DNA of 36,924 bases from positions 1-36,924 of IMG/VR virus record IMGVR_UViG_3300025098_000132. One strand, written 5' to 3'. The position numbers and the translations under genes were made by a program. The DNA is from a virus. Below, in pieces: positions 33,130 to 36,924 of the stretch. The notes below the pieces were generated by a model. It did no database searches and had not been told where the DNA came from. It saw only the letters and a program-made list of their open reading frames with translations. The number at the start of each line of letters is the position of its first letter. Positions within the stretch are counted from its first letter, which is position 1.

Positions 33130-35270
33130 AGAAATTACTACTACTTATATTTTTATTACCAATATTTTTGTTTGCGCAAGGACCTTGCACGCCTACATTA
33201 ATTAATATAAACTTAGATCAATACCCAGAAGAAACTACTTGGGATATTCAAGACACTTTAGGTAATGTAATTGTATCTGGTGGTCCATATAATAACGCAC
33301 CAAACTACGAGCCACAATTTATTGTAAATTGTTTACCACCTGGTGAAATGGCTTTTACTATATACGACTTGTACGGAGATGGTTTAGAAGGTAGCTTGTG
33401 GGGTGGACAAGATGGTTCTTATTATATCATGCAGTGTGGCGATACGTTGGTGTATGGCGACTCTGCTGCTTTTGGTTATGATACTACACATGTGTTTATA
33501 TCTGCTCCTTGTCCTCCACCACCAACAGTTCTTGGTTGCATGGACGATGATTACTTAGAATATAATCCATTAGCTAATGTTAGCGATAGTAGCTGCAGCA
33601 CACTAGTAATTTATGGTTGTACTGATAGTACAATGTATAATTACGACTCTCTAGCAAACTCAATGGAATACATCGATCAATGTACTTACGACCTTATATT
33701 ACACGATTTAATAGGTGATGGTTGGGTTTTTGGAACTGTGTTGGAAGTTTACCAAGATGCTGACACCACTGCTTTTTTCATGGCAAATGGTGGTTTTAAC
33801 GAATCGTTTACTATAGACTTATATGCACCAGCACAAGTTAATGCTAGACTTATTATTAGTCAACAAGCACAATTTACAGCTGTACAATGTGGGTTTACTT
33901 TAATAGGACCTGATGGTGATACAGCATTATCTGTTCAACCACCTTTTATACAAACATTTTTTACATACCAAGGAAATACTTACTGTGGTGATATATGTGA
34001 AGAAAAAATATACGGTTGTTTAGACAGCTTGGCATTTAATTATATTGACAGTGCTAACACGGCTGATGACTGCTTTTACTACCCTGGTTGTATATCTCCA
34101 GCGTACTTAGAATATCATGTTGATACAGCTAATGCTTATTACACAGACATAAACATACAAGACAGTTGTGAAACTCTAGCTATGTTTGGTTGTACTGACA
34201 CTTTAGCTTTTAATTATGATACTAGCGCTAATGTAGACAACGGTGGTTGTTTGCCTGTAGTTATAGGTTGTATGCAGCCAGTAGCGTTTAATTATAATCC
34301 ACTAGCTAATACACCTGATACTTGTATACCAGTTATATTTGGTTGTACAAACGCAACGTCATTAAACTACGATAGCTTAGCTAATACAGATGATGGTAGT
34401 TGTATTGCAATAGTGTTTGGTTGTACTGACCCTGTGGCTTTTAACTTTATGCCACAAGCAAATGTTGATGATGGTAGCTGCGTACCTGTTGTTTATGGCT
34501 GTACAGATCCTACCATGTTTAACTATAATCAATTAGCAAATGTAGACAATGGTTCTTGTATACCTTTTGTTTATGGCTGTATGGACTCAACACAATTTAA
34601 TTATAACCCACTTGCAAATGCAACCAACAATAGTATTCCTTGCGTTCCTTTTATATATGGCTGCACGGATCCTTCTGCTCTCAATTACGACCAGCAAGCT
34701 AACACGGAGGATTTTAGTTGTATTGCCTTTGTTTATGGGTGTATGGATAGTTTGGCTCTTAATTACGATGCACTGGCTAACACGGATAACGGTTCGTGTA
34801 TTTCTGTCGTTGTGGGTTGCATGGATCAAGCAGCGTATAACTATAATGGAAATGCTAATGTTGACGATCCTGTATCTTGTCTTTACAGCGCAGGTTGCAT
34901 TACTGGTGATAGCATACCTTACTGGCTTAACGATCCGTGTTACGCCTGGGTTATAGACATTGACGAATATTGCTGTGAAAATGAGTGGGACACAGTGTGT
35001 CAAGCCACATATAATTATTGTGACGGTACTTGGTCAGGGCCATTACCTTCAAGAATACAAAACAACATAGCGGTATATCCTAACCCTACAAACCAGTTGA
35101 TCAATATAAATAAAAATGTTGATGCAGAAGTTTACAACAACGTAGGTGAAATACTAATATCTAAAAAACAAATAAACGTCTTAGATGTGTCCAGGTTAAC
35201 TCCTGGAGCATACGTGTTACGTTTAAAACACGATAACAAATACATTTACAAACAAATAATAAAAAAATAA
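33126..35270 (+). CDS. Type IX-secreted Cys-repeat surface protein encoded by the phage
   Basis: The 714-residue protein has a signal peptide (about 1-18, ending LFAQ) and a beta domain at about 19-130 with ININLDQYPEETTWDIQDTL and FTIYDLYGDGLEGSLWGG, a module I know from Flavobacteriia secreted proteins. Residues 137-585 hold about 13 repeats beginning GC[TM]D or a variant, having NY, and ending near DDGSC; a second beta domain interrupts them at about 190-290. A Cys cluster DEYCCENEWDTVCQATYNYC precedes the end. Residues 648-714 form a T9SS type A sorting domain: IAVYPNPTNQLININ, a mid EVYNNVGEILISKK, and TPGAYVLRLKHDNK ending IYKQIIKK. Sec export followed by T9SS transport and surface release or anchoring is expected. 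It is translationally coupled (ATGA) to the lipoprotein gene. The repeat is shared with the virion-type gene at 15276. Confidence 0.85.
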   Translation: MKKLLLLIFLLPIFLFAQGPCTPTLININLDQYPEETTWDIQDTLGNVIVSGGPYNNAPNYEPQFIVNCLPPGEMAFTIYDLYGDGLEGSLWGGQDGSYYIMQCGDTLVYGDSAAFGYDTTHVFISAPCPPPPTVLGCMDDDYLEYNPLANVSDSSCSTLVIYGCTDSTMYNYDSLANSMEYIDQCTYDLILHDLIGDGWVFGTVLEVYQDADTTAFFMANGGFNESFTIDLYAPAQVNARLIISQQAQFTAVQCGFTLIGPDGDTALSVQPPFIQTFFTYQGNTYCGDICEEKIYGCLDSLAFNYIDSANTADDCFYYPGCISPAYLEYHVDTANAYYTDINIQDSCETLAMFGCTDTLAFNYDTSANVDNGGCLPVVIGCMQPVAFNYNPLANTPDTCIPVIFGCTNATSLNYDSLANTDDGSCIAIVFGCTDPVAFNFMPQANVDDGSCVPVVYGCTDPTMFNYNQLANVDNGSCIPFVYGCMDSTQFNYNPLANATNNSIPCVPFIYGCTDPSALNYDQQANTEDFSCIAFVYGCMDSLALNYDALANTDNGSCISVVVGCMDQAAYNYNGNANVDDPVSCLYSAGCITGDSIPYWLNDPCYAWVIDIDEYCCENEWDTVCQATYNYCDGTWSGPLPSRIQNNIAVYPNPTNQLININKNVDAEVYNNVGEILISKKQINVLDVSRLTPGAYVLRLKHDNKYIYKQIIKK
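33534..34880 (+). repeat. About 13 coding Cys repeats in the T9SS-sorted protein
   Basis: Units of about 21 residues run from 33534 to 34880, interrupted near 33690-34010 by a beta domain. Most begin GCTD or GCMD. Between 34320 and 34825 they lie head to tail with an 8- to 9-residue linker ([IF]VYG or similar) before each unit. Synonymous codons differ strongly from unit to unit, and units 10-12 (about 34660-34825) are visibly richer in G and C. Confidence 0.88.
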
Positions 35271-35274
35271 AACT

Positions 35275-35679
35275 ATGGCAACAGTAACAGCAGCGGTAAC
35301 GCTAACTAGTGCAGCAGATGATTTACTAACAAGTGCTTTATCATTGTCTGATTCTGCAAGTATAACAGCTACGCACACTACAGGTTTAGCTAGAAGACCT
35401 ATAACTTCTACAGCGGTAGGAACAGCTTCAGGGCAGGTAACACTGTACACTGCAGATGATTTCGCTGCAATATCTTATATTTACATTAAAAACACAGATA
35501 CAACGTCTACAGACTATATATATGTTTTTAACGACACTACATCTGGAGATCCAGTAATGCTAAAGCTTGGTGGTGGTGAGTGGGCTTTTTTACCTACAAT
35601 AGCAGACAAAACATTAAAGTGTTACGCAACAACTTCTGGAACAGTTGTAGAGTGGATGGTTTTTGGTACAGATCAATAA
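35275..35679 (+). CDS. Small beta-rich virion-type protein, paralogue A
   Basis: This 134-residue protein, MATVTAAVTLTSAADDLLTS, is a Thr/Ala/Ser-rich beta protein with no signal peptide. It shares its plan with the next gene: an N-terminal MAT.TA.(V/I)TL, LSLS...T, a GLA(R)R.ITS-like segment, a YIKN or YLKN strand, and a Gly-Gly-(E/D)W-x-F-x-P segment near residue 100-105. Small proteins like this occur in marine phage structural operons and may decorate the capsid or tail. It follows the T9SS gene after 4 bases but lacks export signals, so it belongs functionally to the virion genes rather than the envelope cassette. Confidence 0.6.
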   Translation: MATVTAAVTLTSAADDLLTSALSLSDSASITATHTTGLARRPITSTAVGTASGQVTLYTADDFAAISYIYIKNTDTTSTDYIYVFNDTTSGDPVMLKLGGGEWAFLPTIADKTLKCYATTSGTVVEWMVFGTDQ

Positions 35680-35708
35680 GAATAATTAATTAATAACAAA
35701 ATATAAAA

Positions 35709-36110
35709 ATGGCAACAACAACTGCAACAATAACATTAAACAGCGGCGACATAACTGGAGCTGGTTTATCTTTGTCTACTACAACTACTTTAACCAAAGC
35801 TGATAGTAATGAAGGTTTAGAAATGACACAAGGTGTTGGGCGTAAAGTTACAACTTCAAATTCAGAGTACGTTCTTTATAACGGTGGTGATTACACAGCT
35901 AACAAAGGACATAAAGTTTATTTAAAAAACATGTCAAGCTCTAACATGGAGTACATGACTGTTACTATAAACGCTGAAGAAGTAGGTAGACTTTACGGTG
36001 GTGACTGGATGTTTTTTCCTTACGGCGCTCACGATGCTGATAATGATGTAAAAATTACTCCTAGTGCTTCAACATCGATGACTCTTGAATACGCTATATT
36101 CCACGAATAA
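35709..36110 (+). CDS. Small beta-rich virion-type protein, paralogue B
   Basis: This 133-residue protein starts MATTTATITLNSGDITGAGL and is a diverged tandem copy of its upstream neighbour. Shared features are LSLST..TLTK, GLEMTQGVGRKVTTS, LYNGGDYTANKGHKVYLKN and RLYGGDWMFFPYG. The last of these aligns with the GGGEWAFLP segment of paralogue A. It has no Cys and no signal peptide. The stop codon overlaps the next start (TAATG). Virion decoration is likely but unproven. Confidence 0.6.
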   Translation: MATTTATITLNSGDITGAGLSLSTTTTLTKADSNEGLEMTQGVGRKVTTSNSEYVLYNGGDYTANKGHKVYLKNMSSSNMEYMTVTINAEEVGRLYGGDWMFFPYGAHDADNDVKITPSASTSMTLEYAIFHE

Positions 36111-36418
36111 TGGCTTTTTCAGCGCATAAAAATATTACTAACAACTCTACTGTAGAGCTTTTTTCTGCTAGTTCAAATCCAGGTAAAATAAGTTCTTTAG
36201 CCGTTGCTAACACTAATGACTCTAACGCAACTTTTTGTGATTTGTTTTTAAACGACGGTGTAGACACTTTTTATGTTTTAAAAAATGCGCTTATACCTAA
36301 AGGAACAACATTAATTGTAGAGAAAGAAGCTTTTAATTTATCTATAAATCATGGTTTGTACATAAAGCTAACAGGCGATAGCTCTTCAACAAGCTCCGCA
36401 ACAGTAACAATAAAATAA
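36110..36418 (+). CDS. Small beta-rich protein (102 aa)
   Basis: The 102-residue protein, MAFSAHKNITNNSTVELFSA, is one beta domain (KISSLAVANTNDSNATFCDL, then YVLKNALIPKGTTLIVEKEA) ending in SATVTIK. The layout resembles small virion accessory proteins in marine phages. Its start overlaps the upstream stop and its stop overlaps the start of the peptidase (TAATG), so all three are co-translated. Specific function unknown. Confidence 0.55.
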   Translation: MAFSAHKNITNNSTVELFSASSNPGKISSLAVANTNDSNATFCDLFLNDGVDTFYVLKNALIPKGTTLIVEKEAFNLSINHGLYIKLTGDSSSTSSATVTIK

Positions 36419-36876
36419 TGAGTATAAGTAAACACATAAGTTATAAAGAAGGCGTGTATAGCAGAACAGCTTTGCGTCGTGGTATAAAAAACAATCCTAA
36501 CGCAGAGCAAATGGAAAACATGGTTGCTATTGCTGAAGAAGTTTTTGAGCCTTTACGTATGTGGGTAGGTGGACCTATAAAGATTAATAGTTTTTTCAGG
36601 TCACCAGAACTAAACAAAGCAATAGGTGGTAGTGGTAAATCACAACATTGTCACGGGCAGGCCATAGATCTAGACGATACTTTTGGTAAAGCTACTAACG
36701 CTGAAATGTACGAGTTTATAAAACAAAACTTAGACTTTGACCAAATGATTTGGGAGTTTGGTGACGACAAGAATCCTGACTGGGTTCATGTAAGCTACGT
36801 CTCACCTGATCAAAATAGAAAAAGATGTTTAAAAGCTTACAAAAAAAGTGGTAAAACTAACTACGAAATAATTTAA
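36418..36876 (+). CDS. M15-family peptidase, endolysin candidate
   Basis: This 152-residue protein matches the zinc D-Ala-D-Ala carboxypeptidase/L-Ala-D-Glu endopeptidase fold (M15, Peptidase_M15_3 type). Ligand motifs are SQHCHGQAIDLD (His77 and Asp84) and DWVHVSY (His124); Glu113 in IWEFGD is a catalytic base candidate. INSFFRSPELNKAIGGSGKS precedes the first motif, as in the family. The expected reaction is cleavage of peptidoglycan stem peptides at the end of infection. There is no signal peptide, so it would need a holin, for which the gene at 31981 is the best local candidate. A structural, virion-associated lysin is the alternative. Confidence 0.85.
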   Translation: MSISKHISYKEGVYSRTALRRGIKNNPNAEQMENMVAIAEEVFEPLRMWVGGPIKINSFFRSPELNKAIGGSGKSQHCHGQAIDLDDTFGKATNAEMYEFIKQNLDFDQMIWEFGDDKNPDWVHVSYVSPDQNRKRCLKAYKKSGKTNYEII

Positions 36877-36880
36877 TTAA

Positions 36881-36924
36881 ATGAAATATATTGGGGAAAC
36901 AGTAATGCACAAACCTATTATAGG
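36881..36924 (+). CDS. Start of a further gene, truncated by window edge
   Basis: An ATG at 36881, 4 bases after the peptidase stop, opens a frame (MKYIGETVMHKPII) that runs off the end of the window. Only 14 complete codons are visible, so no product can be named. The tight spacing and A/T-only leader are like those of the other genes. Confidence 0.5.
   Translation, partial: MKYIGETVMHKPII

Noticed and set aside
33534-34880. Repeat array as a possible CRISPR
   Set aside because: Unit spacing is in codons, the repeats are conserved at protein rather than DNA level, and the whole array is inside one long reading frame.
34549-35003. Overlapping reading frames on both strands within the repeat region
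   Set aside because: They arise from the periodic composition of the Cys-repeat codons of the 33126 gene; no leader or family resemblance.
1-36924. Integrated prophage or bacterial chromosome segment
   Set aside because: No host genes, integrase, attachment repeats or tRNA are visible; all genes run in one direction and fit a phage late region. The rest of the genome is not seen, so lysogeny cannot be excluded from this window alone.

Overview
The window is part of a strictly + strand, AT-rich phage genome, read as one tightly packed late (virion, envelope and lysis) transcription block. A large terminase subunit truncated at the left edge is followed by portal, scaffold, major capsid protein, head-tail ring/connector proteins, a very large tail 'muzzle/stabilisation' type protein, tail appendage proteins and internal (ejection-type) virion proteins. 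No tail sheath, tail tube or tape-measure gene is seen, which suggests a short-tailed (podovirus-like) particle. Gene order and sequence style recall crAss-like and Cellulophaga-type podoviruses and uncultured marine phages. That is recognition from memory, not a search result, and no family is assigned.

The host is very probably a marine member of the Bacteroidota (Flavobacteriia-like). First, the 714-residue protein at 33126-35270 has an N-terminal signal peptide and a C-terminal type IX secretion (T9SS type A) sorting domain, and that secretion system is restricted to Bacteroidota. Second, starts are preceded by A/T-only leaders with no Shine-Dalgarno sequence, as is typical of Bacteroidota. 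Third, the Cys-rich repeats beginning GC[TM]D and ending DDGSC are typical of flavobacterial surface proteins.

Layout: 1-7.6 kb is packaging and head (TerL, portal, scaffold, MCP with a strong terminator, a head-associated protein, a 54-residue protein). 7.6-15.3 kb is the connector and tail (ring protein, connector with an apparent inserted beta domain, 1889-residue muzzle). 15.3-21.8 kb is tail appendages, including a 1430-residue Cys-rich repeat protein. 21.9-30.9 kb holds internal/ejection-type proteins, ending in a 2285-residue protein that carries an HExxH zincin motif and a complete-looking HAD phosphatase motif set. 30.9-35.3 kb is a compact cassette whose five products all look destined for the cell envelope: an outer-membrane beta-barrel-like protein, a single-span coiled-coil membrane protein, an exported thioredoxin-fold protein without the catalytic cysteines, a lipoprotein, and the T9SS-sorted repeat protein. 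35.3-36.9 kb has three small beta-rich proteins, an M15 peptidase (endolysin candidate) and the start of another gene.

The most interesting feature is the envelope cassette. Its terminal gene displays the same Cys-rich repeat that decorates a protein in the tail-appendage region. My hypothesis is that the phage remodels the host surface during infection, using the host's own type IX pathway to place a phage-encoded repeat protein outside the cell. Possible roles are superinfection exclusion, receptor decoy, or aggregation/adhesion of infected cells. No intergenic gap exceeds about 75 bases and no tRNA, CRISPR array, integrase or insertion sequence was seen.
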